64,000 nt of DNA. Source: JADLCB01 sp964398315 (GTDB taxonomy: Bacteria > Planctomycetota > Phycisphaerae > Tepidisphaerales > Tepidisphaeraceae). How positions within the stretch are numbered: the first letter of the stretch is position 1; each line of letters begins with the position of its first letter. The stretch spans positions 20,796-84,795 of the forward strand of contig CAYNMV010000011.1 of the NCBI GenBank assembly GCA_964398315.1, given 5' to 3'. Shown here in pieces: positions 8,758-17,980 of this stretch. The notes under the pieces are model-generated. The model was given only the letters and a program-made list of their open reading frames with translations. It was not told where the DNA came from and searched no databases. Made by a program: the position numbers and the translations under genes.

Positions 8758-9527
8758 CCCGCACCCGATGGCATATTCATGGCGTTCCATGCACGCGCCC
8801 GGTGCGGCGAGCCGATAACTTTATCACGCGGCCCAACGTTTCCAGGGCTGCGCGTGTCTGGATTATTACACCGGCCGGTTCCCGGGGAACCAGAGGCCGG
8901 GGACTGCTTGGCGGGCGCGCAATGTCGACGCGACCGCGGGCCCGCCGGACAGAAGGCCGCAGGGCCGCCGGTGTGAATTCGCGTTTTTTTCGCGGCGGCG
9001 AGGGCCTGTAAGGCTGAGGCCGTCCGCGGCATCAGAATTGCTGGTCCGGCGCACGACGGTGTCCGCGACGGAGCGGGCCCTGGGCGTATAACGCCGGGCT
9101 GCAAATCGGTTTTTGGCCTTCCTGTGAACGTATCTGGGGCTTATGCCCATGGGTACGTCTTGAAGCTTGCTGGAGCAGGTGTGTCACAGGCGGTCGAAAT
9201 GTCGCATCGCGGTAGCTCATGTTTTGGGCTGAATCCCGCCTGCAGTGGGTGCAGATGAGGCCGCGATGAGAGATGGGTGAGTTTCGCATGAAACCTGGCT
9301 TGCGGCTGCGATCGGCATACTAATTGCCAAGCGGTTGCGGGTCGTCCGGCCGAAAGGCCTTGGGAAAGGTGGATCGTCGCGTCTGTCGATTGAACCAAGC
9401 GTTGACTTCGGATCAGGGCGGTGACGTGGGTGAACGGATCACCGCATTGAAGATGGCGCATCGTGTGCCATCGGCCTGTGAGCCCCGGGGTCTGCGTATC
9501 GGCAGGCGATAAGGAGGTTGAGTTTCG
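8758..9527. other. 770-base non-coding stretch inside the exopolysaccharide locus
   Basis: No gene-like frame was found. It contains a strong hairpin at 8871-8900, an odd CGCG-T7-CGCG element near 8980-8994, and GGGC/GCCC stem potential near 9137-9147. A clear Shine-Dalgarno AAGGAGG (9511-9517) precedes the next gene. The length and structure suggest a separate promoter and long leader for the sugar transferase gene. Confidence 0.5.
8871..8900 (+). terminator. Strong GC-rich hairpin downstream of the phosphatase gene
   Basis: CCGGCC (8871-8876) pairs with GGCCGG (8895-8900), and inside it GGTTCCC (8877-8883) pairs with GGGAACC (8885-8891), giving 13 base pairs. No T-run follows, so it is either a non-canonical terminator for the kinase/phosphatase unit or a protein-binding palindrome. 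Confidence 0.4.
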
Positions 9528-10721
9528 ATGTCTATGCAAGTTGCCGAAGCGCAGGAGCTGGCCGCAGAGATCTCCCGGAAGGTGAAGGTCAAGACGGGTG
9601 CCCGCAGCGTCCGCACACTGACCCCTGCCGCAATGATGAACGCGGTCATCCAGCGCGAAACAGCGCGATCTGACCGCAATGGCCGCGAGTTCTCCCTCGT
9701 GCTGTTCCGCGTGCGTCCCGGCCGCCAGCACATGCTCTCAACCATGCGCCTGGCGCGCACGATCCTGTCCCGCGCCCGTGCCACCGATGAGGTGGGATGG
9801 TTTGATGAGCAGTTCCTCTGCGTCATCCTGCCTGACACGCTGGCTTCGGGTGCCTGGCATTTCGCCGAGGATGTGTGCGCCATCATTGCCGAGCGTGCCC
9901 CCCGGCCGATCTATGCCGTCTACAGCTATCCCACCAAGTGGTTTGATTCAGACAAGAACGACCACGACAACGCGCCGCCGGCCAATCCCCAGCGCCGGGC
10001 CAGCGACCGCCGCGCTGAGATCAACGACCTGATGCCGCACTTTCTCAACGGCGTCAACGATGAGCTGAAGCGCGAGAAAACGGTGCGGCCCGAGCCGGTT
10101 GAGCAACTGCTGGTGCGGCCGATGCCACGGTGGAAGCGGGCACTGGATATCGTCGGCGCCCTCTTCGCCATCATCCTCTTCTCGCCGCTGATGCTGCTGG
10201 CGGTGGTGCTGATCAAGCTGTCTGAACCCAAGGGATCGATCCTCTTCCTTCAGGATCGCGCCGGGCTGGGTGGCAAGCCGTTCAAGATCTACAAGTTCCG
10301 CACGATGATCGCCGACGCCGAGAAAATGAAAGAGGCGTTGCGCAAGCACAGCGAGCAGGACGGCCCGGCGTTCAAGATGAAAAACGACCCCCGCGTTACG
10401 CGGGTGGGGCGGTTTTTGCGCAAGACCAGCATTGACGAGTTGCCGCAGCTTTTTAACGTCCTCAAGGGCGACATGACCCTGGTGGGACCGCGTCCGCTGC
10501 CCATCAAGGAGGCCGAGGCCTGCCTGCAGTGGCAGCGCCGCCGTCTGGATGTGACTCCCGGTCTGACCTGCATCTGGCAGGTGCGCGGGCGCAGCACGGT
10601 GAGCTTTGCTGACTGGGTGCGGATGGATGTGGCCTATATCCGCCGCCGCACCTTCTTCCAGGACATCCGCCTGATCCTGGCGACCATCCCCGCCGTGCTG
10701 CTGCGCCGTGGGGCGTCGTAA
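9528..10721 (+). CDS. Undecaprenyl-phosphate sugar transferase with degenerate GGDEF-like N-terminus
   Basis: Initiates repeat-unit assembly by moving a sugar-1-phosphate onto undecaprenyl phosphate. The C-terminal half is a bacterial sugar transferase: membrane helix about 206-228, KFRTM at 256-260, DELPQLFNVL and LVGPRP at 303-323, then the conserved PGLTCIWQVRGRS. Unlike the usual PHPT enzymes, there is no N-terminal multi-helix membrane part; residues about 33-130 instead look like a GGDEF fold (IQRETARSDRNGREFSLVLF, then RATDEVGWFDEQFLCVILP) in which GGDEF is replaced by GWFDEQ, so cyclase activity is unlikely. AAGGAGG at 9511-9517 supports the start. A terminator follows the gene. Confidence 0.9.
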   Translation: MSMQVAEAQELAAEISRKVKVKTGARSVRTLTPAAMMNAVIQRETARSDRNGREFSLVLFRVRPGRQHMLSTMRLARTILSRARATDEVGWFDEQFLCVILPDTLASGAWHFAEDVCAIIAERAPRPIYAVYSYPTKWFDSDKNDHDNAPPANPQRRASDRRAEINDLMPHFLNGVNDELKREKTVRPEPVEQLLVRPMPRWKRALDIVGALFAIILFSPLMLLAVVLIKLSEPKGSILFLQDRAGLGGKPFKIYKFRTMIADAEKMKEALRKHSEQDGPAFKMKNDPRVTRVGRFLRKTSIDELPQLFNVLKGDMTLVGPRPLPIKEAEACLQWQRRRLDVTPGLTCIWQVRGRSTVSFADWVRMDVAYIRRRTFFQDIRLILATIPAVLLRRGAS

Positions 10722-10754
10722 CGCTGTAAGTAACCGCCATGCTCAAGAAATGAT

Positions 10755-10787
10755 CCCCGAGCCGCCACAGCTCGGGGTTCTCTTTCT
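10755..10787 (+). terminator. Rho-independent terminator after the sugar transferase gene
   Basis: CCCCGAGC (10755-10762), a seven-base loop and GCTCGGGG (10770-10777) form a perfect 8-bp stem followed by TTCTCTTTCT. It lies 34 bases after the stop codon. Confidence 0.85.
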
Positions 10788-10828
10788 ACGCCCGCCGGCG
10801 TAAACACCCGATAAGAGCAATAGCTTGT

Positions 10829-10897
10829 GGCACGGGGTGTCCATCCGTGCAGATGAGGCGCACGGGGTGACGGCCCGTGCCATGAGAAGGGCTTCTC
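10829..10897 (+). promoter_or_regulatory. Three consecutive hairpins in the wecG-like gene leader
   Basis: GCACGG/CCGTGC (10830-10850), GCACGGG/CCCGTGC (10860-10880) and GAGAA/TTCTC (10884-10897) follow one another directly before ATG 10903. The first two begin with the same GCACGGGGTG and are spaced 30 bases apart. The third contains the only purine-rich ribosome-binding candidate. Part of the element resembles the repeat at 32106-32174. Confidence 0.4.
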
Positions 10898-10902
10898 AAC
10901 GC

Positions 10903-11733
10903 ATGACCTGGCCTCCCAAGTACGACATTTTTGGCGTGCAGGTTTCGGCGACGACCTACGCGGAACTGGTTGATCGCCTGATTGCTGCCGCCCAGGCCGG
11001 CGAGTCGGCGATTGTCGATTTCATGCCGGTTCATGGCCTGGTCGAGTCGAACCGCGATCCCGCGTTCAAGGCGATGATGAACCGGTTCGATGTCATCGCC
11101 CCCGATGGCCAGCCCGTTCGCTGGGCGCTTAACTATTTCCATAAGGTCGGCCTGGCGGACCGCGTTTACGGCCCCACGACCACCTGGAAGCTCTGTGAGG
11201 CTGCCGAGCGCGCCGGGGTGAGCATCTACCTCTACGGCAGCACGCCCGAGGTACTGGAGCAGCTCATGACGAAGCTGCGCCAGGCGTTCCCCAGGCTGAA
11301 GATTGCCGGCCATCGCTCACCGCCGTTCCGCCCGATCACGCCCGAGGAGGATGAGCAGTTCACCCGCGAGATTAACGAAAGCGGCGCCGGGCTGATCTTC
11401 CTGGGCACCGGGTGCCCACGGCAGGAAAAATTCGCCTACGAGCACCGCGACTCGATCCGCGGCGTACAACTGTGTGTCGGTGCGGCGTTTGACTTCCATG
11501 CCGGCACCAAGAAGCAGGCGCCCGCCTGGATGCAGAAACGCGGGCTCGAATGGCTCTTCCGCCTGAGCCAGGAACCGGGGCGGCTGTGGAAGCGATACCT
11601 GGTCTATAACAGCATCTACTGCTGGCTGTTTGCCAGACATGCGATCAGGCAACTGCTGATGCGCCGATCCGCCGGCGGTGCCGCTGAAAGCGCTGTGGCC
11701 CCCGGGCAACCCGCCAAGCCTCAGTCTCAATGA
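10903..11733 (+). CDS. WecG/TagA/CpsF family glycosyltransferase
   Basis: GT26-type enzyme that adds the second sugar to a lipid-linked precursor. Diagnostic segments are the IFGVQVSATTYAELVDRL start, APDGQPVRWA with the DG pair at about 68-69, FLGTGCPRQEKF at about 156-167 and the C-terminal GLEWLFRLSQEPGRLWKRY. The 276-residue length from ATG 10903 is normal, and the family motif begins within ten residues of this start. In-frame TTG 10825 and ATG 10882 lie upstream but within a hairpin array, so they are less likely. The stop overlaps the next start (ATGA at 11730), so the two are translationally coupled. Confidence 0.9.
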   Translation: MTWPPKYDIFGVQVSATTYAELVDRLIAAAQAGESAIVDFMPVHGLVESNRDPAFKAMMNRFDVIAPDGQPVRWALNYFHKVGLADRVYGPTTTWKLCEAAERAGVSIYLYGSTPEVLEQLMTKLRQAFPRLKIAGHRSPPFRPITPEEDEQFTREINESGAGLIFLGTGCPRQEKFAYEHRDSIRGVQLCVGAAFDFHAGTKKQAPAWMQKRGLEWLFRLSQEPGRLWKRYLVYNSIYCWLFARHAIRQLLMRRSAGGAAESAVAPGQPAKPQSQ

Positions 11734-13079
11734 CCGCGCTGGTGATGGAATCCAATCCTGTCACATCACGCGCTGACCCTGCCGGGTCGGCCACGCGCCG
11801 GCGTATCGCCCTCGTCGGCCATGCCTGCTCGCCATATCTTGGCTCGGAGCCCGGCTTTACCTGGAAATGGGCGACCAACCTGGCACGCCTGCATGCCGTC
11901 ACCTGCTTCTGCCACCCCGAGCACCGGTCGGATATCGAGAAGGCGCTGCAATCGTGGCCTGGAGAGATGGCCCGCGCGGAAGACGCTGCCAGCGCTGGCC
12001 CCCAACCCGCGCCAGTAGAGGCCGCTGTTCCGCCGCGGTTCGTGTTCGTCGAACTCGACCCCCAGCGGGATCCGTGGAAGCCCGCCGCCGGCGAAAAAGG
12101 CATCCGCCTGCACTACGCCCGCTGGCAGCATAGGGTGGTGGATGCGGTCCTGGCAGAGCATCGCCGCACGCCGTTTGATCTTGTGCATCACGTAAGCTGG
12201 GGCAGCCTGAACCAGCCGCCGCAGCTCTGGCGCACGGGCCTTCCGTTTGTCTGGGGACCCATTGGCGGTGGCCAGAGCTGGCCGGAGGCCTTCATCGACT
12301 ACGCCGACTCAAAACTGCGCGAGCGCCTGCGCCGCTGGGTTGTGCGCTCGGCACGCTTCAATCCCGCCGTGGTACGGTGTGCGCGCTCGGCCGACCTGGT
12401 CCTCGCCACCAACCACGAAACCGCGGCAATCGTCAGGCGGGCGGGGGCACGGCGGGTCGAGATGCTGCTGGACAGTGGTTTTGCACTCGCGGATCCCGGG
12501 CAGTATGCCCGCCAGCGCCCTGCCGACGCACCATTTACTCTCCTCTGGGCAGGCCGACTTGAACCGCGCAAGGGGCTGCTGCTGGGCCTGGAAGCGCTGG
12601 CCCAACTGAATCGCCCGGACATCCGCCTGCTCATTGCCGGGGATGGCCCGCAGCGTCCGCAGATCGAAGCGGCCATTGATCGCCTGCACCTGCGCGATCG
12701 CGCCCTGTTGCTCGGGCAGGTACCGTATGCCCAGATGACGCAGCGGTTCGCCGAGAGCGATGCGTTTCTTTTCACCAGCCTGCGCGACTCCATGGGGAGC
12801 GTGGTGCTGGAGGCCATGAGCGCCGGTCTGCCGGTGATCTGTCTTGATCATCAGGGTGTTGCCGTTGCCGTAAGTGCCGAAACGGGAATCAAGGTGCCCG
12901 TTACCACACCGCAGCAGGCCATCGCCGGCCTGGCGGATGCGATCGCGCGCCTGGCCGATGATCCGAACCTGCGCAAGCGTCTGGGAGACAACGTTCGCGC
13001 TGCCGCCGCCGACAACACCTGGCCCCGCCGGGCGGAAAAGGTCAGCCGCTGGTATGAGGAGGTGCTGCATGCGCGGTGA
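11730..13079 (+). CDS. Glycosyltransferase family 4 (first of the locus)
   Basis: GT-B fold sugar transferase acting on the growing exopolysaccharide repeat unit. The C-terminal domain shows AGRLEPRKG at about 274-282, IAGDGP, and the nucleotide-sugar-binding DSMGSVVLEAMSAGLPVI at 353-370, with the two acidic residues of the E-x7-E motif partly replaced (D353, E361). An Ala/Pro-rich insert (about 82-101) lies in the N-terminal domain. Start and the preceding stop overlap by four bases. Donor and acceptor sugars cannot be inferred. Confidence 0.87.
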   Translation: MTALVMESNPVTSRADPAGSATRRRIALVGHACSPYLGSEPGFTWKWATNLARLHAVTCFCHPEHRSDIEKALQSWPGEMARAEDAASAGPQPAPVEAAVPPRFVFVELDPQRDPWKPAAGEKGIRLHYARWQHRVVDAVLAEHRRTPFDLVHHVSWGSLNQPPQLWRTGLPFVWGPIGGGQSWPEAFIDYADSKLRERLRRWVVRSARFNPAVVRCARSADLVLATNHETAAIVRRAGARRVEMLLDSGFALADPGQYARQRPADAPFTLLWAGRLEPRKGLLLGLEALAQLNRPDIRLLIAGDGPQRPQIEAAIDRLHLRDRALLLGQVPYAQMTQRFAESDAFLFTSLRDSMGSVVLEAMSAGLPVICLDHQGVAVAVSAETGIKVPVTTPQQAIAGLADAIARLADDPNLRKRLGDNVRAAAADNTWPRRAEKVSRWYEEVLHAR

Positions 13080-13199
13080 ACACTCGACCCATCGCCCGCT
13101 GACAGCAGCGCGGCAGATCCCAGGCGCTGTGCGGCCCTGCCTGGTGGCGGGCTTTGCGCGCGGGGCCGGCGGCACTGCCTTCACCGTGAGGAGGTCATC

Positions 13200-14447
13200 A
13201 TGCGCATCGCGGTGATCGACTACCTCATCGAGCCGACCAATCCGATCGGCTCGTGCCACCGGCGCATGCTCGAGGCGCTGTGCCACCAGCACGAGTTCAC
13301 CGTCTTCGCGGTGCGGTTCGACAACCCCTGTCCGCAGCGCATCCGTTTCGTGCGCATCCCGGTGCCTACGCGGCCGCTGGCGCTGCTGTACATCCTGTTT
13401 CACCTGGTCGCCCCGATCCGCTATGCCCTGCATCGTCTCCGCCATGGGCGGTTTGACCTGGTGCAGATGGTCGAGAGCAATCTTTTGTTTGGCGATGTCA
13501 GCTATACCCACTTCTGCCATCGCTCGTTCCTGGCCCATCACTGGAAGCGCTCGCCGGCCCGCGGCCTGCGCGGGTTACTGCGGCGGCTGGATCACGCCCT
13601 GCACGCGCTGGTTGAGCCGTTTATCTTCAAGCGGGTGAAGCATATTCTCGTCCCCAGCCGGGGACTGGCGCGTGAACTGGGTGAGCAATATCCCGCCATC
13701 GCCGGCAAGGTGGCCGTTATCCATAATCCGATCGATCTCACCCACTACCGCCGCCCGGATGATTTTGACCGCACCGCCCAGCGGACCGCTCTCGGCTTTG
13801 GCGCCGGCGATACGGTCCTGGCCTTCGTTGCGCTAGGCCACTTCGAGCGCAAGGGGCTGCCGCAGCTCATGGAAGCGGTGGCCGGGTTGAACAATTCTGC
13901 TGTCAAGCTGCTGGTCGTTGGCGGCGAGGCCAACCTGCTGGCCGATTACCGTGCCAGTGCCGAGCGGCTGGGCATCGCCGACCAGGTGGTCTTCGCGGGA
14001 ATGCAGCGCGATGTCGCCCCGTATTTATGGGCTGCCGACGCGTTTGCATTTCCATCATTTTATGAGACCTTTTCGCTGGTGACATTCCAGGCGGCGGCGG
14101 CGGGACTACCATTGATCGTTTCGCAGTTGCACGGTGTCGAAGAATTGCTGCGGGATGGCCACAACGGCTACCTGGTCGAACCGGCCGCCAACTCGATCCG
14201 CGCGGCCCTGAAGCGGTTCATGGATGAATCTCCCCGGCGGCGGGCTGAGCTGGGGGAAAACGCCCGCCTGGCTACTGCCGGCTTCGATGTTTCGGCCTTT
14301 GCCGCACGCTGGGCGGCGTTCTACGATCAGTGGGGGCGATCACAGCGGGAGCGATCACAGCGGCCCGCGGGCGCGTCCGGCGGTTCGTCACTCGTTGAAC
14401 CCGCGTCGCAATTCGCTGAAAATCGTCCGCTCAACGCCCGATATTGA
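13200..14447 (+). CDS. Glycosyltransferase family 4 (second of the locus)
   Basis: GT-B fold transferase of 415 residues. N-terminal Rossmann part starts IAVIDYLIEPTNPIGSCHRR; the C-terminal domain has VALGHFERKGL (about 210-220), LLVVGGEAN and FYETFSLVTFQAAAAGLPLI (287-306), the donor-binding motif with E289. AGGAGG at 13190-13195 sits ideally before ATG 13200. The last ~45 residues are Ser/Arg-rich and probably disordered; the stop is seven bases before the next start, which implies one operon. Confidence 0.87.
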   Translation: MRIAVIDYLIEPTNPIGSCHRRMLEALCHQHEFTVFAVRFDNPCPQRIRFVRIPVPTRPLALLYILFHLVAPIRYALHRLRHGRFDLVQMVESNLLFGDVSYTHFCHRSFLAHHWKRSPARGLRGLLRRLDHALHALVEPFIFKRVKHILVPSRGLARELGEQYPAIAGKVAVIHNPIDLTHYRRPDDFDRTAQRTALGFGAGDTVLAFVALGHFERKGLPQLMEAVAGLNNSAVKLLVVGGEANLLADYRASAERLGIADQVVFAGMQRDVAPYLWAADAFAFPSFYETFSLVTFQAAAAGLPLIVSQLHGVEELLRDGHNGYLVEPAANSIRAALKRFMDESPRRRAELGENARLATAGFDVSAFAARWAAFYDQWGRSQRERSQRPAGASGGSSLVEPASQFAENRPLNARY

Positions 14448-14454
14448 GATAAAC

Positions 14455-15858
14455 GTGACCGCCACTGCCGCACCCATCCTGACCTACGAATCGCGCCCTG
14501 CGGCGCTGGGGCGGGCGCGCCTGCCCGCCCTCTGGAAAGTGCTGGTCGCGGGATACATGATCCTGGGGCGCACCTTCGCTTACCTGGGGGTGCCGCCCAT
14601 CTTCATTGGCGAATTCTTCATCGCCCGCGCGATCTACCAGAATCATCGCCGCTGGATCCAGCGCTTCATTGATGACTTGTTCCACATGCGGCTGCTGGCC
14701 ACCAGCGTGGCGGCGGTGATCCTGTGGGGCGTGTTTGAGATCCTGCGCACCTACTATGTCGGCAAGACGCCAATTCTCGCCGCCCTCAAGACTTTCACCT
14801 TCAATTATTACCCCCTCGTGCTCATCATCGGCATGGCGCTGGGGGCGGACTTGCGCGTCGCCGACTTCGTTCGTTTCTGGCGGCGCTTCTCCATGCTGTA
14901 TGGCATTGGCATGGTCATCTGGCCATTCCTCCGTCGCCAGACCCTGCCCTGGAACGAGGATGTGTCATTGTTCACCGGTCCGTCGATGGCGGCGGTGGTC
15001 CCGGTGAGCATCCTGGCACTGTGGCCATACCTGCGCGACTGGAAGTGGAAATACCCAGCACTGCTGCTGGCGATGGGGCCGATCTTTTTCGCGCCGGGTC
15101 GCGGGTCGCTGCTGGGCATGGCGATCGGGCTGGTGTGCGTGGCGTTTGTGTCGGTGCACCGGGTGATGGTCATTACGCTGGTGATGGGCAGCATATTCGT
15201 CGTGGCATCCATCATCGGCCCGATGATCCCCGCCGCCGGCGGGCGCGGGGCCGAGAACCTCGATCCGATCTTCGGTATTGCGCGGGTGGTGGCAACGTTC
15301 AACGAGCCGGCCGCCGCCCGGATGCTGCGCGATGCCGGCTATCCCGCCGCCGCCGAGGACATGGAAGTGGCCGCCGGCACCGCAAGCTGGCGCAAAGAGC
15401 TGTGGATGGGCGCGGTCAACAGCCTGAACACCTTCAAGCTGCAGATGCTGGGGCAGGGGCACGGGGCGGATTTGTCGCGCTATACCCCCGGCGGTGAAGA
15501 TATCCACACCCCGCACAACTTCGTGGTTTACGCCGTCTTCTACACCGGCGCGATTGGGCTGGCCTTTTTCGGGCTGATGATGTGCGCGATCCTGATGCGC
15601 GGTTATTTCATCCCCGACCGCAACATGCGGGCGTTCCTGTTCTCGTTCGTTGCGATGGTGTCGCTGATGGCGCTGGTGGGCAACATGTTCGAGACACCGT
15701 TCGGCGCGATCCCCTTCTACCTGGTGACGGGCGTGGTGCTGGGGATCAACTATGCCGGCTCGCATGCTCCCACCGTGCCGGTGATGCTGGTACAGCCGCA
15801 GGACCACCCCGTAACAGCTCCCGCCGCACCGCGCCGTGCGCGGGCGGCCAGCGCGTAG
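14455..15858 (+). CDS. O-antigen ligase / Wzy-like polymerase family membrane protein
   Basis: Polytopic protein of about 467 residues with 10-12 hydrophobic segments and a larger loop at about 275-360 (MLRDAGYPAAAEDMEVAAGT region), the layout of Wzy polymerases and WaaL ligases. FFAPGRGSLLGMAIGL resembles the conserved Arg-bearing helix of that superfamily. I chose GTG 14455, seven bases past the previous stop; the frame extends further upstream but only by overlapping the preceding glycosyltransferase. In a locus with a BY-kinase and priming transferase, repeat-unit polymerisation is the likely role. Confidence 0.78.
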   Translation: MTATAAPILTYESRPAALGRARLPALWKVLVAGYMILGRTFAYLGVPPIFIGEFFIARAIYQNHRRWIQRFIDDLFHMRLLATSVAAVILWGVFEILRTYYVGKTPILAALKTFTFNYYPLVLIIGMALGADLRVADFVRFWRRFSMLYGIGMVIWPFLRRQTLPWNEDVSLFTGPSMAAVVPVSILALWPYLRDWKWKYPALLLAMGPIFFAPGRGSLLGMAIGLVCVAFVSVHRVMVITLVMGSIFVVASIIGPMIPAAGGRGAENLDPIFGIARVVATFNEPAAARMLRDAGYPAAAEDMEVAAGTASWRKELWMGAVNSLNTFKLQMLGQGHGADLSRYTPGGEDIHTPHNFVVYAVFYTGAIGLAFFGLMMCAILMRGYFIPDRNMRAFLFSFVAMVSLMALVGNMFETPFGAIPFYLVTGVVLGINYAGSHAPTVPVMLVQPQDHPVTAPAAPRRARAASA

Positions 15859-16100
15859 CGTGATGTTGCGGTACGGTCGGGCTGGGCGCCGGGCCGCGTG
15901 CCGGCGCGGGCGGCCAGGCCCGCCATGGCCCGACGGATGTGCTGTAACACCGTCATTGGTGGCTGTGATGGGTTCCGGGCTTGTCGGCCGCGCAGGCGGC
16001 GATCAGCACTGAACACGGCCGAACGACAGCCGTTGCGAGTACCGCGCACCACCCGCACCGGTTGAAGGCCCACGCCACCTGCATTGGCTGCCATGTTGCC

Positions 16101-17279
16101 ATGACGACCTCGCTGATGAGTCATCCTCCCGCATCCGCTGCGCCGGCTGTCACCCGGCCGGTGCGCGTGCTGTTTGTTGTGCCGCATCTGGATGGCTCGA
16201 TGCGTCTGCTGGCCGACTACCTGCGCCACCTGGATCCGCGTTTTGAAGTCACGCTGTTTGTGTATGAACCCAACCTGCGCTTCCGCGAGGAGTTCCCGGC
16301 CAATGCCCGCATCATCGTCTGCCGGCATGGCTTGCGCGCCCGCCACCTGCCGGGGACATTCTTCAAGCTGCTGCGGGCGGCCGGGCAGTGCGATGTGGTT
16401 TGTGCCTGGGCCGAACTGACCCCCAGCTACGTTGCCACGGCCGCCGCTCTGCTGCGCGGCCGGCCGGTGGTGGGGTGGGTACATGCCCATCTGGGTCGGA
16501 TCTTTGACTTGGGCCAGCGCCCGCTGAAGCGGCATCAGCGCTTCATCCAGTTCTTCTACCGCCGCATGGGGGCGGTGGCGGGGGCGAGCGAGGGCGTGGC
16601 TGCCGATCTGCGTGAACGCTTCGAACTGGAGCAGGCCACCGCGGTGGTCAACGGGATCGACATCCAGCGCATCCGCGATCTGGCGGCCGGCCCGATCCCC
16701 GATCACCTGCGCGCTGTATTCGATGGCAGCGTGCCGGTGATTGTCAGTGTCGCCGCGCTGCACTACCAGAAGAACCCGCACCTGCTGATCGAGGCCCATC
16801 AGCGCCTGCTGGCCCAGGGGGTGGCCCACCGGCTGGTCATGGTTGGCGATGGTCCGCTGCGGGGCGAGATCGAGACGCTGATCCGCGAGCGCGGCCTGTC
16901 ACAGTCGATCACGCTGGCCGGTTATGTCATCAATCCCTATCCGTTGATCCGGGCCGCCACCGCCCTGGCGCTCAGCAGCCGCTGGGAGGGGTATGCCCTG
17001 GTGCTGGCCGAGGCACTGGCGGTGGGCACGCCGCCGGTGTCCACCGATGTTCCCAGCGGCCCACGCGAAATTCTCGGCGACAGTGAATATGGTCTGCTGG
17101 TGCCGGAAGGGGATGTTGCTGCGATGACCGCCGCCTTGCGCACGCTCCTGACCGATCCCGCGGCCCGACAGCGCCTGATCGAGCGCGCCGACCAGGGCGC
17201 GCAGCGCACCAGTATCCTGCCTCGTGTCCGCCAGATGGAACAGCTCTTTGACCAGGCACTGGCCCGCCGGCCGGCCTGA
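16101..17279 (+). CDS. Glycosyltransferase family 4 (third of the locus)
   Basis: GT-B fold transferase. The body begins VRVLFVVPHLDGSMRLLADYL; the donor domain contains VSVAALHYQKNPHLLIEA, LVMVGDGPLRGEIE and SSRWEGYALVLAEALAVGTP with the E-x7-E type acidic pair, then DVPSGPREIL. Starts at 16101 (MTTSL) or 16116 (MSHPP) are both plausible and neither has a good ribosome-binding site; upstream in-frame codons look non-coding. It is the last gene of the exopolysaccharide run, 240 bases after the polymerase. Confidence 0.87.
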   Translation: MTTSLMSHPPASAAPAVTRPVRVLFVVPHLDGSMRLLADYLRHLDPRFEVTLFVYEPNLRFREEFPANARIIVCRHGLRARHLPGTFFKLLRAAGQCDVVCAWAELTPSYVATAAALLRGRPVVGWVHAHLGRIFDLGQRPLKRHQRFIQFFYRRMGAVAGASEGVAADLRERFELEQATAVVNGIDIQRIRDLAAGPIPDHLRAVFDGSVPVIVSVAALHYQKNPHLLIEAHQRLLAQGVAHRLVMVGDGPLRGEIETLIRERGLSQSITLAGYVINPYPLIRAATALALSSRWEGYALVLAEALAVGTPPVSTDVPSGPREILGDSEYGLLVPEGDVAAMTAALRTLLTDPAARQRLIERADQGAQRTSILPRVRQMEQLFDQALARRPA

Positions 17280-17387
17280 AACAAGCCGCCCTGACCACGG
17301 CTGCCGGTCATCCACCCATCGCTTTCCGCCCGCATCCCCCGGCATCGCCGGCCTGTCCTTGCTTCGGGAGCCGGCAGGGACGATACA

Positions 17388-17855
17388 ATGCCCATCATGC
17401 ATCTGATGACCGCCCGTGGCCCGATTGCGCTGCGCACCGCTGCGCTCGATGTCATTCTCCCCCTGCGTCATCGCGTGCTGCGAGCCGGCCTGCCGCTGGA
17501 GGCGGCTTATTTGCCTGGCGATGAGGCCGAGACAGCGCTGCACCTTGCAGCATTTTCTGATGGCTCGCCCATTGCCTGCGCCACATTTCACCCGAGGGAA
17601 TACCAGGGTGAAGCCGCCTGGCAGTTGCGCGGGATGGCCGTGGCCGAGGGCTGGCGCGGGCTGGGGATCGGCGGGCAACTGCTCGACTGGGCCGATACCG
17701 TGCTGCGAGAGCAGTCCCCGATCCGCCTGCTCTGGTGCAATGCCCGCGTCACGGCCCGCGGGTTCTACGAGCGCCGGGGCTGGCGGGCGGTTTCCGAGGT
17801 GTTTGATGTCCCCACCGCAGGGCCGCATATCCGCATGATGCGCCGGCTGGAATAG
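17388..17855 (+). CDS. GNAT family N-acetyltransferase
   Basis: Small acyl-CoA-dependent N-acetyltransferase (155 residues). Motif A, LRGMAVAEGWRGLGIGGQLL, carries the R/Q-x-x-G-x-G/A pyrophosphate loop, and the C-terminal NARVTARGFYERRGWRAV is the motif B region. The layout resembles the ElaA/PA4866-like branch acting on small molecules. ATG 17388 and ATG 17397 are both in frame; TACAAT at 17384-17389 is 7 bases before the latter, hinting at a leaderless start there. Substrate unknown. Confidence 0.85.
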   Translation: MPIMHLMTARGPIALRTAALDVILPLRHRVLRAGLPLEAAYLPGDEAETALHLAAFSDGSPIACATFHPREYQGEAAWQLRGMAVAEGWRGLGIGGQLLDWADTVLREQSPIRLLWCNARVTARGFYERRGWRAVSEVFDVPTAGPHIRMMRRLE

Positions 17856-17980
17856 GCGTGCTGCGGATTCTGGTTGCGGTGATGGCGGCTCGGGCGTGAA
17901 GTTGGGAGAACTGGTTTGTTTACACCACCGCTGGTTTCCGGTACCAAGGTGGTTTCCTCCCCAGCATGGAGACCCTCACG

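Noticed and set aside
9080..9260. Possible c-di-GMP-I riboswitch upstream of the sugar transferase gene
   Set aside because: Only scattered similarity (GCAAA, GGTAGC); the conserved core and pairing could not be traced.
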